From Mycoplasma zalophi (GTDB lineage: Bacteria > Bacillota_I > Bacilli_A > Mycoplasmatales > Metamycoplasmataceae): a stretch of 64,000 bases of DNA. Shown piece after piece: positions 10,901 to 24,628 of this stretch (the first letter of the stretch is position 1; each line of letters begins with the position of its first letter). Position numbers and translations under genes: made by a program. The notes beneath the pieces were generated by a model. It saw only the letters and a program-made list of their open reading frames with translations. It was not told the DNA's origin and did no database searches. Location: NCBI RefSeq assembly GCF_018914005.1, contig NZ_JAHMHI010000002.1, forward strand, positions 1 through 64,000, read 5' to 3'.

Positions 10901-13900
10901 AACAATTTTAAATAACTTTAAAAATTCATTAGAGTATTTAACTGAGTTAGAAACTAAATACAATATAGAAAATGTTGATAATTTAATTAGATATTATTTT
11001 GCAATAGTTTCAAACCCAGTATTTAAAGAATACGATAACAAAGGTAATCAAAATAATGAATCTAGAAAATTTATAGCCGCTTTATTTAACGATGTTATTG
11101 CTTACCAAAAAGAAAATTTTGATAATTATAATTTAAATATTCAAAATCAAAATACAAAAATAGCGCAATTAAAACAAGAAATTGCACAAACAACAGATAA
11201 TAATTTAAAAGCTAACAAGCAAAAAGAATTAGTAAATGCACAAAATTTACTACATTTTTATACAGATTTATTAAAAGATACGCATTTTGAAAATAACGGT
11301 TATTACAAAAACTTAGATGCTATTAATGAGTTAAAAGCAGCATGAACTAACAAAGATTTTGCAAATGATGAAAATTTCCAATATCAATTTGAAGATACAG
11401 CTTTATATATAAGAAATAAAACTTGAGTAGATAGTATGAATGAAAATCTTCAAAGATATCAGCAAGAAAAAGATAGATTTTCTAAATCACTTCAAAACTA
11501 CTCTTCAGAAGTTCATAATCTAGCAACTGATTTATTTGAGTATGTAGATATGTTTAATTCATTTAATAATATTTATTCAAATGCTTTAAAACAAACAATT
11601 TTCAATGTAAAACAAATTAAAGAATTAAATATAAAAGAAACAGTTTGACACCATAGTTTACTTACAAATGAAGGAATAGAAATTTCTTCTAAAAATCCTT
11701 TATATGTAGCAAAATCAAAAATCGAATTATTAGATAAATTAACAAAAGCAAAAATTGTTACACCAGAAACAGATGTAAATGAATTTGCAAGAAACTATAT
11801 TCACAACGTACAACTTACAAATATAAATAAAGATAATTCAACTTTATCATTTGTTTTAAGAGAAAAACAACTAGTAAATAATCAAGAATTTTCAAGTTAT
11901 ATGAATTTAAAATACTTGAAATTTAAAGTAAATGCAAATGTTTCTGATGGTGTAGGTGAAAATACATTAGAACAAATTAAACAATTATTTGACGTTGCAG
12001 GATATAAAGCAGTTGTACAACCATATTCAATTAAAGAAGAAGGAAGTAAAACTATAATTGATGACAATGGTCAACAACATACAGTCCCTACTTATAGTAT
12101 TTTTGTTGAAGCATACGATGGATTTACAAAAACACTTTTAAACAAAGTTCCATGAGCGGGAGAATGACTTGAAGGTGAACATTTAAAAACTTCAATCAAT
12201 GATAAAGGTGAATTTGAATATTCTATTGAGAATGGAAGATATTTAGGATTAGATCCTGACTCACGTATTGGATTATGATCATTATTAGCGATGAATAATC
12301 CTAAATATAAAGGTATTGCAGTCGACTTCTTAAAATTTGTTGCTGCCCATGAATATGGACACCACATGACATTGAATTCAGCTCAAGATTTAGGAGATAA
12401 AGGTCAAAAACCTCTGTATGGATCTGCTTTAGTACCAGGTCAAACACCAAATATAAATAATTACTACTCAAGAAATGTTTTGGACTTATATTTAAAAGCA
12501 AGAACACACTTAGGATTAAACTCATCACCTCTATTAAACGAACCTAATGTTGTTTCAGAAAACAATGAGGGTGAATATTTACTATATAATGAACCTAAGA
12601 AGATTAATAATGAAATTGTAATTAATAAAGATACAGTTGAATCAGGTTCTGATGTTTGAGGACATGAAATTGGAAAAGAAGATTTAAAAGCTTCTATGGA
12701 AAACTACAAACGCCGTTTCTTGCAAACATATGAAGGTTTAGTTAAAGCAACTGAAGAAAGACGAAAAGCAAACGGTTTAAATAATACTGAAGACAAAAAA
12801 TGATTAGAAGTATTTGATTTATGATTAATGAATACTTTAGACCAAAACTCAGGAACATTAAACCCAACTAAATATTCAGACGATAAATTCCCAGTAAAAT
12901 ATATGACTAAAGATGCAAACGGTAAATGAACATTTAAAAAAGCATCACTTGACATGTTACAAGGAATTTTAAAAGATGGACAAGGAAATTTAATTAATTT
13001 TGAAGAAGTAAATGGACAAATAGTACCAAAAATAGTTGAAGGTATTAAAAATTCAGCTAATGAATATATTCAAATTGATAAAATTTTAGTTTTCAATGCA
13101 GATGGAAGTCCAATTATAAATGTTCCACTAGGTATTAATTTAGAAAATAATGATAGAACTAATAATCCATATTATGAAATTAATGAAAACAATGAAAACA
13201 TTACTAAAAAATATGTAAATGAAAAAATTCAAGAAGCTCAAAATACAATTCAATCATTAATTGTTAAAGACTTCATGATCAATGGTTGAGATTTTACAAC
13301 AACTGATACATCAATTGAACCAAAAACATCTATTTCATACCCATCATATGCTGAAATATTTACTGAAGCAGATAAAGATTACAACAAAGCAATTTTATTG
13401 CCTTATTTAGATCATCTAAAATCAAGAGATAGACAAACAGGTAAAATAGCTAAAGGTTTTGTAGATGCAAAATATTATGCACCAAATGGAACTATATTAA
13501 TTGATGCAAATAGCGAAGATGCCATTGAACAAGAAGAATTTTATGTTAATGCTTTTGCAGATAAAGGTAAAGAAAATACTAAATTTACTGATATTTTAAT
13601 TTCATTATACTTAGCAGAAGGTAATTCTTATGCTTCAATTTCAGCAGGTGCAAGACAAGTTCTTTGATTTAGTGAAAATGAACAATATTTACCTAACGTT
13701 AATTTAGAAAATGTTACAACACCAGGATTTTTAGCAGAAAGTTTTAGTCCACAAACCTTAAAACAACTTCACCAAATCCCAATTTTAAAATGATTTGGAC
13801 CTTATATTAAGGAAATGGTTGGTATAGATGGTAAAAACAATGCTTATTTAGTTGTTAATTCAAATGATAATGTTGTTTCCGAAAACCCACATCCTCAATT

Positions 13901-15860
13901 AAAAGGTTTTCCAGCATTCTGAGAAATGTCAGGATTAAAAATTAATAAAAATGCACTTTTAAATGATGCTTCGAATTCATTATTTAATAGTTACTTTTTA
14001 GAAAAATCAAACAAAAAATTATATGATTTTGACTTAAAATTCACTACATACGAAGAATTTATTAAGTTTTCAAGTGTTGATACAACAAAAGCTCAATTAA
14101 ATAAAGAAACAAAAACAGTTAATTGAGATATAGATTATGTTGAATCTAAATTTAATATAGATAGATTCAAAAAAGGTTTAGAAACAGCATTACTTTCAGA
14201 AAACACTTTGACATCATCTGAAAAAAATAAATTAAATCAATTATTACGTGAAAATAACAAGCAAGCATTTGCAAACGAAATCATGAGAAGATTTACAAAT
14301 TCTAAATTAGCAGTATTTGTAAAAGATATTCCACTAAGTACAATTAAACAAAAAATTGATGAAGATGCAAATAACGAACTTAGATATGCATGAATTTTTG
14401 ATAAAGATTTAGGATATGGATTGTTTAAATCTGAAGATATAGTAGTCGGAACACAAGATAATACAAACACTTCAATTGAAAAACAGTGAGATATGTCAGC
14501 TAAAAGACTTTTAGATACATATAATGCATTTGCAAATGAAAATAATGTTTCATTTGATAAGTTTTCATTATTTGATGATTTAATTCTTGATAATAAAACA
14601 CAAATGTATTCAACTCAAATGATTTACAATTTTAGACAAAGAAAATTCTCAATGGCTGATATATTATTATCATTTACAAAGGGAATAACTAAAAAATTAA
14701 AACCAACTGAAGATGTTGTAAATTACTTTAAAACTAAAACAGAACGTAAATTTAATGAATTCTTTTCAGATTATACTTATTCATTTGCTGAGGTTATTAA
14801 CCGTGATAACTTACAAATAACATATTCACCTTCAAATACTGAATTTAGAAACTTACCAAGTTTTATCACTAATGTAAATGAAGCTAATACAGGGCTTGAA
14901 TATGTTGTTGATGGAACACCAACTGCTAAATGAAACGAAGCGTTAATTAAATTTACTGGTGATGAACAACATTCAATTCAAAATACAATTATTGAATATG
15001 AAAAAATTGCAGATAAAGAAACTAAATATAGAGCATCTAAATTAAATGTTGATTATGTGCCAAATGATTTAATAAATAGTGATAATTTCTCTTCAGATCA
15101 AAACAAAGCATCAAATTACTTCGGTAAATTTAAATCAATAAACAATGGTTGATTTAAAGACCGTTGATATAGAGATGTTTTAAACTTCAGATTGTACGAT
15201 GATGAAGGACAACCAATTGTAGATGATACAATCAGAATTAAAGATTTAGAAGGCAATGTTGTTACAAATAGACCAAAAGCCTACTGAGAATACTACATTC
15301 AGTCACAAGGTGTTGGAAAAAGAAATGTTTCAAATATATGAAGACATACAGATAAAGATGCTATTGCGATGTTTGGATATTTAAATATTGAAGATGCTAA
15401 AAAAGTTAATTATTTAGTATTTGAAGATGTAGAAACAGGACAAAGAAAAACACTAAAAATTAACAAAGAAAACAGTAGCAATATGTTCTATTACAAGACA
15501 CAACACATTCACAATGAAGAAAATTCAGAATCACGTCACTGACTAAAAGATGAAGCATATGATTATGAAGATTCAAATGGTCACCATAAAGGAAATGGTT
15601 TTGTTGCATGAGTTAGTGATTATGCAATTATGTCAAATTATGCAAATAAATTACTAGATCCAAATCATGAATATAAAATTTATTTTTCAGATGATAAAGC
15701 AGGTCTAAAAACACTAAACATTGATTTAGGACAAACTCAAAGCATTTCAGAAAATGGAAAAACATTTTCTCAAGCACCAACTGCTATCTATCTAAAAAAT
15801 ATAAATGGAACAGAAGTTCCGGTTTTCCGTGTGGGTGTTCAATTTAACGGAACAAAATAG
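7914..15860 (+). CDS. Giant PDxFFG-type membrane protein with HExxH zincin motif
   Basis: 2648 aa. A basic N-terminus and one transmembrane helix (about residues 25-43, TSLAVIALASAITIGII) suggest an anchored, outward-facing protein. The motif PDAFFG is at residues 206-211; the mycoplasma PDxFFG family is named for it. A long charged coiled-coil spans about 425-620. The metalloprotease-like motif AAHEYGHHM is at H1479-H1483, with Glu1480 as the expected catalytic residue and the two His as zinc ligands; I cannot place a third ligand with certainty. The C-terminal third is rich in aromatic and acidic residues with many TGA Trp codons. The gene sits between a lipoprotein and oppA, with only 10 nt before oppA, so a surface endopeptidase feeding the peptide transporter is the natural inference. 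Confidence 0.85.
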
Positions 15861-15870
15861 AAGGAGAAAT

Positions 15871-18810
15871 ATGAAAGCAAAAAAAATATTATTATTGTCA
15901 TTACCGCTTGCAACAATTGCACTACCTTTAAGTCTTGTTGCTTGTGGCCAAAATTCATTAACTCCTGAACAAGCCGCTTTAGAAAAAATAAGATCTACAC
16001 GTAAAAATTATGATTTAGGTTTAGCTACTGACCCAATTAACTCATTAAATTACATTAAATATCCTTCAGTTAACAAAATTCTTCCATCATTAGTAGAACC
16101 TCCTGTTAAAAATGGTCCTAATGAAACAATTAAAAGATTAGCAAACATACCAAAAATGTATTTAGGAATTTATCAAACTTCTGAAAATGGAACTTTAGAT
16201 GAATATTTAGAAGAAAATCCTAACCCAGAAAACTCAGGTACTTTTTACTCATTAGATAACTTTGGTTCTGCACCAGGAACAATAGCTACTGATCAAACTG
16301 AATATTATTCAGTAAATGCAATTACAACTCCAACAAATAAATTTTTATCATTAAATGTGTTTTTAAATGATGGTCAAAGTAAATGAAGTAATGGTGATGT
16401 TGTTACTGCTGATGATTACATTGATGCAATGCATTATATTTTAGACCTAGAAACAGGTTCACAAAAAGTAACTAATATTCTGCAAAGAAAATTCCAATCT
16501 TCATCAGAAATGATTGAAGCACAACAAAGATACATTCAAAAACACAATGTAGCTTATAAAAACCCTTTTGCTTATCCACCAATTATTAAGCAAAATGGTA
16601 AATGAGTTTATGATGTATTTAATCCATTTTATGAACCTTGAGCAAGTCAAGTTGAAGGCGATGAAGAAGATGTTAAATTAATTAAAGATACAGCTTTAAA
16701 TTTAGGATTTTATTCAGGTAGAATGTACTGAAATTGATCAAATCGTGATATTTTAGCTGCAATACCTTATTCACCTGATTTTGATTTTGAAGCAGATGAA
16801 ACTGTTTTAATGTTACCTAATCCAGAGTATTCATTAGATTTACATTCAGAAGCAGAACTTGAAAATATTCCACAAAGAATTCCAACAAAAGTAAAAAAAT
16901 ATTTATATTTTGATAGAAAACAAAAACCTTCACAGGAATTTAGAAAACTTTTAAATCAATCATTTGAATTAAAACATAAATTAGGTGATATATCATACAA
17001 CGAAGATAATATTGAACAATACACACAAGAAGTAAACAAACTTTATAAAAATTTAGTACCAAATGGACAAACAACTTTAAATAATGATTTTATAAAAAGA
17101 TTAGATCCAAAAGCATACTTCCAAAGTCGTGTTTTAGCATTAGATGAATATACATTAAGAGTTGCATATGATGAATATCAACCAACAACAGTAAATAATG
17201 CTTATCAAGATATAAGTTCAACAATTATTCCTATTAATAGATTATTTGTTGAATCAATTGGAGGAATTAGAGAATTTGGTTTAAAAAATGAAAACTTTTT
17301 AACAAATGGGCCTTTTAATATACAAGATTTAGTTTTAGGGCCACAAGGATATATTGAGTTATCTAAAAATAATCAATATTATTCAGCATCTAAAACTATA
17401 AGTAATAAAATAAAAATTTATTTTTCAAATGATGTTAATATTAACTCTGCAATGTTTGAAGAAGGTTATATCTCTACAACCAAAATACCACCAGTATTAC
17501 AATGACAATACTGATCAGATCCTGCAAAACGTAAATACATGAATAAATCAACAGGATTTGGAACAATAGCACTTGCATTTAACTTAGATAAAGAAACTAA
17601 TGGTGAATCATATGTAAATGACATTGATTTAAGGAATGCAATTTATTATGCAATTAATCGTAATGAAATGTTACATATTGTTGGTTGAAGTACATCATTT
17701 CCAGTTATAACCTGAACTGCATTTGGTCAAGCTTCTTCTAGTTTTGGAGATGCGGTTGAATCTGGATTTGACCATGACTTTATGTATACAAAATATGGTT
17801 CATATCCTGAAAATGAAGCAGATGAAAATAATTACTTAAATAAATTTATTTATAAACAAGCCAAAGCTAAAGCAAAAGAAAATAATTGAGGAATTCCTAT
17901 TCCGGTTCAAAACTATACGCATATAGATCATATTTCAAAAACAATGCGTTTTGAAACAGTCGATAGAACTGATAAAGGTTATCATTTAGATGTTGCAAGA
18001 AGCTTTTTGGATGCATTTAAGAAAAAACATCCAGATTTAAAAGAAGTTACACTAAAATACATTTCAAACTCAACAGATGAACAAAAAAATGCTGGATTAG
18101 CAATTAAAGACTTTATGTCCAAAGCATTTGGCGACTTTATCAAAATTGAGGTAAAAAACTTACCTGAAAACGTTTATGAAGATTGAAGGACTACTGGTAA
18201 ATATGACTTAATTTATCGTAACTTTGATACATTTGGAAGCGATATTTATTCATACATAAGAGTATTTTTAAAACCAGATGAAATAAAAACTGAACAACAA
18301 AAAACAACTGGATTTAGAAATAATCCATCAGGTAGTTGAACATATCATGATTACTTTACAAAATTAGGATATTCAAGAGATGAAAATAATAATTTAGTAA
18401 TAAAAAATGAAGAAGATAAAAAACATATTGAAGAATTAAAACAAAGACTAAGAATTTTAGGTACAAAACCAAATCATCCTGATGTTTGAGATAAAATTGT
18501 TGATTTATCTGTTATGTATAACAATGAAGATATAAATGATTACACTCAACGCCATATGAAATTCTTAACTAGTCAATTTACAGAACAAGAAAAGCAAGAT
18601 GGATGAACTGAAGTTATTGGTTTTTCTGTAATTGCCGGATTTGAAAAAATAGTAAGAGAAGCTGCACCTGTTATTCCATTAATGGAAGTAGATACTTATT
18701 GAGAAGTTTCACGTATTAATGGAGCAAGTAGTTTATATACTTATTCATTACAATATGCTTATGATGTATTAAATCCACCAAAAGCATCATTACCAACATT
18801 AATTAAATAG
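15871..18810 (+). CDS. oppA: Oligopeptide ABC transporter substrate-binding lipoprotein
   Basis: 979 aa, the size typical of mycoplasma OppA and much larger than the roughly 540-aa bacterial norm. The signal peptide ends in the lipobox SLVAC (Cys25). The binding-protein body shows SNGDVVTADDYIDAM and the DLRNAIYYAINRNEM-like segment typical of SBP family 5 (peptide/nickel binding). It captures peptides outside the membrane and hands them to OppBC. The ribosome site AAGGAG lies 6 nt before the ATG. oppB begins 7 nt after the stop. OppA of M. hominis also has an ecto-ATPase role, but I did not find a clear Walker motif here. Confidence 0.9.
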
Positions 18811-18817
18811 GAGAAAT

Positions 18818-19897
18818 ATGAAAAAAAATATTACGCAACTTCTCAAAGAGAAAAAAATTACTTTTAAAAGTTCTAAAATTATTGAAAAACCTTCATATGT
18901 TGATTTTGTTGGAAAAATTAAGCCAAAAAATTCACCAATTAAAGATATTTTCAGTTTTCAATCAAGACTTTTACGTTCATTAAAAAGATTTTTCATTATG
19001 GCTTTTGAATTTTTTACAATTTCATGAATCGTTGTTACAATTACATTCTTTTTAATTAATTCTATTCCAGGTTCTACAACACTAACAACAGGATTAGATG
19101 AAACTTCTAAAAAGGCAATAGAAGCAGCTTATGGATTAGATAAACCACTATTTGATAGATATTTAATTTATCTTCAAAACTTATTAAGGGGAGATTTTGG
19201 AATTTCGTATTCAGTCTTTCCTGGTCAAAGTATTAATGATTTTGTTTGAATTAGATTTTACAAATCATTTTTAATCGGGATATTTTCTGTTATGTTAACT
19301 CTAGTAATTGGAATTCCTGTTGGAGTTTATGTGGGTATGAATCCTGATAAATTACCCGACCATATTGCGACTGTAATTGTATCTATATTTTCATCAATTC
19401 CATCACTAGTTTTTGCTCTTTGATTATTGTTAATTGGTAGAACACTAAATATACCTTATCTATATGTGGAAACCGATATTGCAACTTATGTATTACCAGG
19501 TTTAGCATTATCTCTAGGTTCAATTATTGTTTATATTAAATATATAAGAACAGAATTAAATCGTGAATTAAATTCACAACACGCTAAATTTTGTTATCTA
19601 AAAGGATTATCAAAATCAAGATTTGTTTGAACACATGCTTTAAAACCTTCACTATTTCCAATTGCAACATTTTTCCCTGTAGTTATTTTCGGTAGCTTTA
19701 TAGGTAGCTTGTTTGTTGAACAAATATTCTTTATTACCGGTAGTGGTGGATTGTTATTAAATGCTATAACCTCAAAAGACTATAATATTATCTTATTTAT
19801 GGTTACAATATTTTCATTAATTACAATTCTGTCATATACTTGTCGTGATGCATTATATAAATTAATTGATCCTCGTGTTAGAAGGAGTTCAAGATAA
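18818..19897 (+). CDS. oppB: Oligopeptide ABC transporter permease OppB
   Basis: 359-aa membrane subunit. A soluble, basic N-terminal extension of about 60 residues precedes the first helix. The rest is the usual binding-protein-dependent transport fold: the segment AAYGLDKPLFDRYLIYL, the EAA-type loop around KGLSKSRFVWTHALKPS, and a final helix before DALYKLIDPRVR, a signature end of OppB/DppB. TGA is Trp at several positions. The ribosome site is GGAG. The stop overlaps the oppC start in TAATG, so the two are translationally coupled. Confidence 0.92.
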
Positions 19898-20877
19898 TGT
19901 TTAAAATATTTAAAAAACAAACACATGTATCACCAAATAATGAACACGGTAAAGAATTAGCACCTAATAAATTTATTCAGCCAATAAATTATAAAAAATG
20001 AGAAATAATCGGTAATTTACTTGAATATCATGAGTCAAATAATATAAAGAAACAACAAAACAAATGAATTGAATTATTTTATAGATACTCAAGAAGTTTT
20101 GCTGGTGTATTTGGAATGGTTTTATTTTTAACGATTGTTATTTGTGCAATATTTATTCCATTTTTTACCAAAAATCCCGACACATTACATATTGAAAATA
20201 AATACCAAAACTTTTTTGAAGGTAATTCAATATTTGGAACAGATTATTTAGGGCGTGACTTATTTGCAAGATTATGATGGGGTTTAAGATACTCATTAGC
20301 GCTTGCTCTAGTAACAACAATTATTCAAGTTTTTGTTGGTTTATTAATTGGAATTATGATGGGTCATTTTAGAATATTTGATACTATTATGACTTACATT
20401 ATTAAAATAATTTCAAACGTTCCATCAATTATTATTCTTATTGTTATAACAATTGTTTGACAAGCAACATTCTGAGTTATTGTTTTTGCTCTAACATTTA
20501 CTTCATGAACACATATAGCAAACCAAATGCGTTCACAAGTTTTAAGAGCAAAATCATTTGAATGAGTTTCTGCTTCAAGTGTTTTAGGGACTCCTACATA
20601 TAAAATTCTTTTAAATTATTTACCAGTTGTAATTCCTTTATTAGTTACTGAAATAGTTTTCCATATTCCTGGAGTAATTTTAAGTGAAACATCACTTGCA
20701 TTCATTGGTTTAAGTATAGATATTCCAACATTAGGTAATTTAATTTCAGAAGGAGCAAAAGTATTTACCGCTTATCCTAGATATGTATTACTTCCTTCTA
20801 TGATGCTAGTTTTATTAACAACAACAATTCAATTAATTTCTACAAGTATTCAAGATTCATTATTAAGACAAAGATAG
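19897..20877 (+). CDS. oppC: Oligopeptide ABC transporter permease OppC
   Basis: 326 aa. A cytoplasmic N-terminal tail of about 60 residues is followed by the OppC/DppC pattern: TM1 around VFGMVLFLTIVICAIFIP, the motif IFGTDYLGRDLFARL, five further helices and the C-terminal conserved segment SLAFIGLSIDIPTLGN. It forms the translocation channel with OppB. The start overlaps the oppB stop by one base. oppD starts 8 nt downstream. Confidence 0.93.
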
Positions 20878-20885
20878 GATAAAAT

Positions 20886-22403
20886 ATGCCAAACAATATT
20901 GAAAAAGATTGAAAATCCCTTTCATATCAACAAAAAATTGAATATTATGAAGAAATTTTGAAAACATCTCTTAAAACAGAAACTTCATTAGATAAAGATG
21001 TATATACACCGCTTTATCCAGAAGTTATTAAAAAACTAGCAAAACCACACCCTAAAAATTTACTTGAAGTAAGAAAAGATAAAAATAAATCATTTGTGAG
21101 AAACACAGTTGATTTATGAAAAAATGTCGCAAAAAAAACACAAAAATTATTTACATTCAAAAAACAATCTAATTTATTTGATTTCCAAGAATATCTAGAT
21201 AATGCAAAAGTTGAAAATATTTTAGGTAATAAGTTAAAAGTTGCAGCAGAAATTGAAGATATTTATTTAACTTTTAAAAATCCTGCAAATCCTAAAGAAA
21301 AAAACTTAGTTTTACGTGGACCAAGTTTAAAGATTTATGAAGGTAAAATTCATGCAATTATTGGTGAATCAGGTTCAGGGAAATCAGTTATTACTTCACT
21401 TTTATATGGTTTAACAGGAACAAATGCAATTATTGAATCTGGTAGTGTTAAATTATATGGTTTAGAAGTTCATAACTTCAATTTATATAATTGAGAGAAA
21501 TCAAAATTAAGGGGTCGGATTGTTAGTGCTGTATTCCAAAACCCAATGTCTATTTTAGATCCTACTATGAAAGTGGGAAAACAAATTACAGAAGGTATGT
21601 TAATAAATAAAATTGTAAAAACCAAAAAAGAAGCTGTTACAGAAGCGATTAAATATTTAGAAATGGCTAAAATTTCTAATCCAGAAAAAGTTATGAACTT
21701 ATATCCTCATGAACTTTCAGGTGGAATGATTCAACGGATTGCAATTGCTGCTATTGTTAGTTTAAAACCTAAAATTCTCGTTATGGATGAACCTACAACT
21801 GCTCTTGATCCTACTGTTCAAGCTCTTGTTTTAGATATAGTAAGAGAATTACAAGAAAAATTCCACATTGCAATTGCTTTTATTACCCATGACTTAGGAA
21901 TTGTTGCATCAATTGCTGAATTTATTAACATTATGTATGCTGGACAAATTATTGAATCCGGTACTTGTGAAGAAGTTCTAATGCACCCACAACACCCATA
22001 TACATGAGGTTTAATTTCATCAATGCCAGATTATAATAATGATGAAAGATTGAATGTTATTAAAGGTGCAGTTCCTTCTTCATTAAATGAAATTAAAGGT
22101 GATGCTTTTGCGATAAGAAGTGATTATGCTTTAGGTAAAGATTTAGAAGAAGAATCTGATTATTACTTTGTTTCACCAACACATATTGTCAAATCAAGTC
22201 TTTTAGACAAAAAAGCTCCACATTATATTCCACCAAAGATTATTCAAAATCTTTGAAAAAGATATTTCAACCGTTTACACTTATTACATAAAAACATTTT
22301 TGTTGATCAAAAAACTTATCAAGAAGATTTAGCTAAAATTGAAGAACATAATAAAGAAGTATTAAACTTAAAAACAAAAGAGGCTCAAGATGGACAAAAC
22401 TAA
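20886..22403 (+). CDS. oppD: Oligopeptide ABC transporter ATPase OppD
   Basis: 505 aa, longer than typical OppD (about 350) because of an N-terminal extension of roughly 115 residues. Walker A is GESGSGKS, the signature is LSGGMIQR, Walker B is ILVMDEP and the H-loop is in FITHDLG. The C-terminal oligopeptide-transporter tail carries the region after HPQHPYTW. Unlike canonical OppD, no Cys cluster is seen in the tail. Its end overlaps the oppF start by 14 nt (22390-22403), indicating coupling. Confidence 0.93.
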
Positions 22404-23718
22404 AAATATTTATAAAGAACAAAAAAGTTTTGGTAAAACTCTTTATCGTGAAATAAGAGAAGGCACAGAAGAAATGCTAAATTCTGTTGATAAGCCTACA
22501 ATAGTTGAAATAAGAAATATGGATGTAACTTATGGCAGTGGAGCTAAAGCATTTAAAGCTCTAAAAGATTTTAATTTAAATATATATAAAGGTGAAGTTT
22601 TAGGTCTAGTTGGTGAATCTGGTTCTGGAAAAACGACTGCAGGACGTGCTATTATTGGTTTAACCCCGCATAGTTTTGGTGAAATTAAAATTTTAGGAAA
22701 ACCAATTCCTAAAAATTTAAATAAAGTGTTTAAATGATCTAAAAAAGGAAAAGAAATCATTGATTTTATGGTTAATAAAGTTCAAATGATTTTCCAAGAT
22801 CCAACAAACAGTTTAAACCCATTTAAAAACGTTGAATACATTATTTCTGAAGGACTAACTAATACAAAAAATTCAAAAAGTATTTATTTATATAATTTTG
22901 ACCAACAATCAAAAAAACAAATTTATGCACTATTATCTAAAGAAAAAAACCCTGAATTTTTTGGTAAATTTGAACAAGATTTAGAAAAATCATTATCACA
23001 AGAACCTGATTTAGTGTTTAAAACATTTTATGAAGAATTTTATAACAAAGTTATTGCATTAAAAAATGATCAATTAACACAATTATTCAATGAATTAAAA
23101 CAACAAAGAATTGATTCAAATAATATTTCAGAAAAACAAGCAAAACAACATTTAGTTTTAGATATTTTAAAATCTGTTGGTTTAGATGATTCAGTTTTAA
23201 ATAGATATCCTCTTGAATTTTCAGGGGGACAACAACAACGTATTGGTATTTGTCGCGCTATAATTTTACAGCCACAGTTACTAATTGCCGATGAGCCTAT
23301 TTCAGCGTTAGACGTTTCTATTCAAGCACAGGTTATTAATATTTTTAAAGAATTAAAAGAAAAATATAATTTAACAATTTTATTTATTGCACATGACTTA
23401 AGAATGGTTGAATATATTTCAGATCGTATTGCTGTTATGAATAAAGGAACATTGCTTGAAGTTGGTTCAACTACTGAAATTATTAAAAATCCACACCATC
23501 CATATACTCAAAGTTTATTAGATGCAGTACCTTCTATTGAGGCTGAAAGAGGTTCATTAGTTGGTAAGGCTTACGATCCATCAATTCATGAATATGATGA
23601 ACAAAATCAACCTAAATGACAAAAGATTTCTAATAATCACTTTGTTTTAGCAAGTGATAAAGAATTTCCTGTTTTTAAAGAAAGTGCAAAAAATTACAAA
23701 AGTAAAATAATTAAATAA
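22390..23718 (+). CDS. oppF: Oligopeptide ABC transporter ATPase OppF
   Basis: 442 aa. Walker A is GESGSGKTT, the Q-loop is MIFQDPTNSLNP, the signature is FSGGQQQRIG, Walker B is LLIADEP and the switch His is in FIAHDLR. An insertion of about 100 residues, rich in Lys and Gln, lies between the Q-loop and the signature (about residues 145-255) and is absent from most bacterial OppF. It is the last gene of the opp run and is followed by a terminator. It powers peptide import with OppD. Confidence 0.93.
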
Positions 23719-23722
23719 TAAA

Positions 23723-23755
23723 AAAATCAAGATTGTATTGGTCTTGATTTTTATT
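23723..23755. terminator. Bidirectional terminator between oppF and HAD gene
   Basis: Stem AATCAAGA (725-732) with TCTTGATT (742-749), 9-nt loop, T-rich tail on the plus strand and an A-run giving a T-tail on the minus strand. The genes on either side converge. Confidence 0.8.
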
Positions 23756-23758
23756 TTA

Positions 23759-24628
23759 TTAATGTAATAAGAATTTTTTAATAACTTTATTAAAGCGGTA
23801 TAAATAATCGATAATCGCCTCTCCTAAACCGTTTTGTTCAACGCTTGAAGTGTGGTAGTTAGCTGCATCTTTTACTACTTGTGGACTATTTGCCATTGCA
23901 TATGAGAAACCACAAATCTTTAACATATCGATATCATTTCTACTATCACCTGCACAAAATACATCTTCTAAACTCAACTCATCTTTATAAAATGTTTCGA
24001 CTATATATTTAATAGCACTACCTTTAGAAACATTTTTTGCCATAATTTCAACATTAGAAGCCGTTTCAATAAAATATACATTTAGATCTTTTAAAAAGTC
24101 TGTGATTTTTTTAAAGTTTTGAACTTGACTTGAAAACTCTATTTTTACAATATCTGTAATTTCTTGACCTGTGTATTTTTTAACGATATTTCTTCCTTCT
24201 TTAGTATCAAAATGATAATTTAAAGTCGCTTCTAATGCACTTTCACTAGCATAGTTTGAATAAAAATATTGTTCTGAATTTCAAAATACAACTTCAAATT
24301 GATTTTCATTTGCAAAATCAATAATTTTTTGAGCATCTTCGTTGCTAATTGTTTTTTGATAAATAAACTCATTTGTTTCCATATCAAAAATATTTGCACC
24401 AGTTGAACCAATTAAATATTTAGCTTTCAATTGAGTTCCAACATTTTTTACTCTTTCAAAAACAGGATTTCCTGTACATAAACTAAACAAAGCAGGTCTT
24501 GGGTTTTCTTCGCTTTTGGTAATTGCAAATTCAATATCATTAATTGTTTCTTGTGATGCTTTAAAACTTGAACCATACAATGTACCATCCATGTCAGTGA
24601 AAATTAATGGTAATTTTAAATTATTCAT
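23759..24628 (-). CDS. HAD-superfamily (Cof-type) hydrolase
   Basis: 289-aa predicted sugar-phosphate or nucleotide phosphatase. Motif I is FTDMDGTLY near residue 10, with the Asp nucleophile. Motif II is around SLCTGNP. The C-terminal motif IV is FCAGDSRNDIDMLK. A C2-type cap lies between them, which defines the Cof/YkrA subgroup. The substrate cannot be read from sequence. The start ATG shares bases with the deoB stop (TAATG on the minus strand), so it is coupled to deoB, hinting at a pentose or nucleoside phosphate substrate (inference). Confidence 0.88.
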
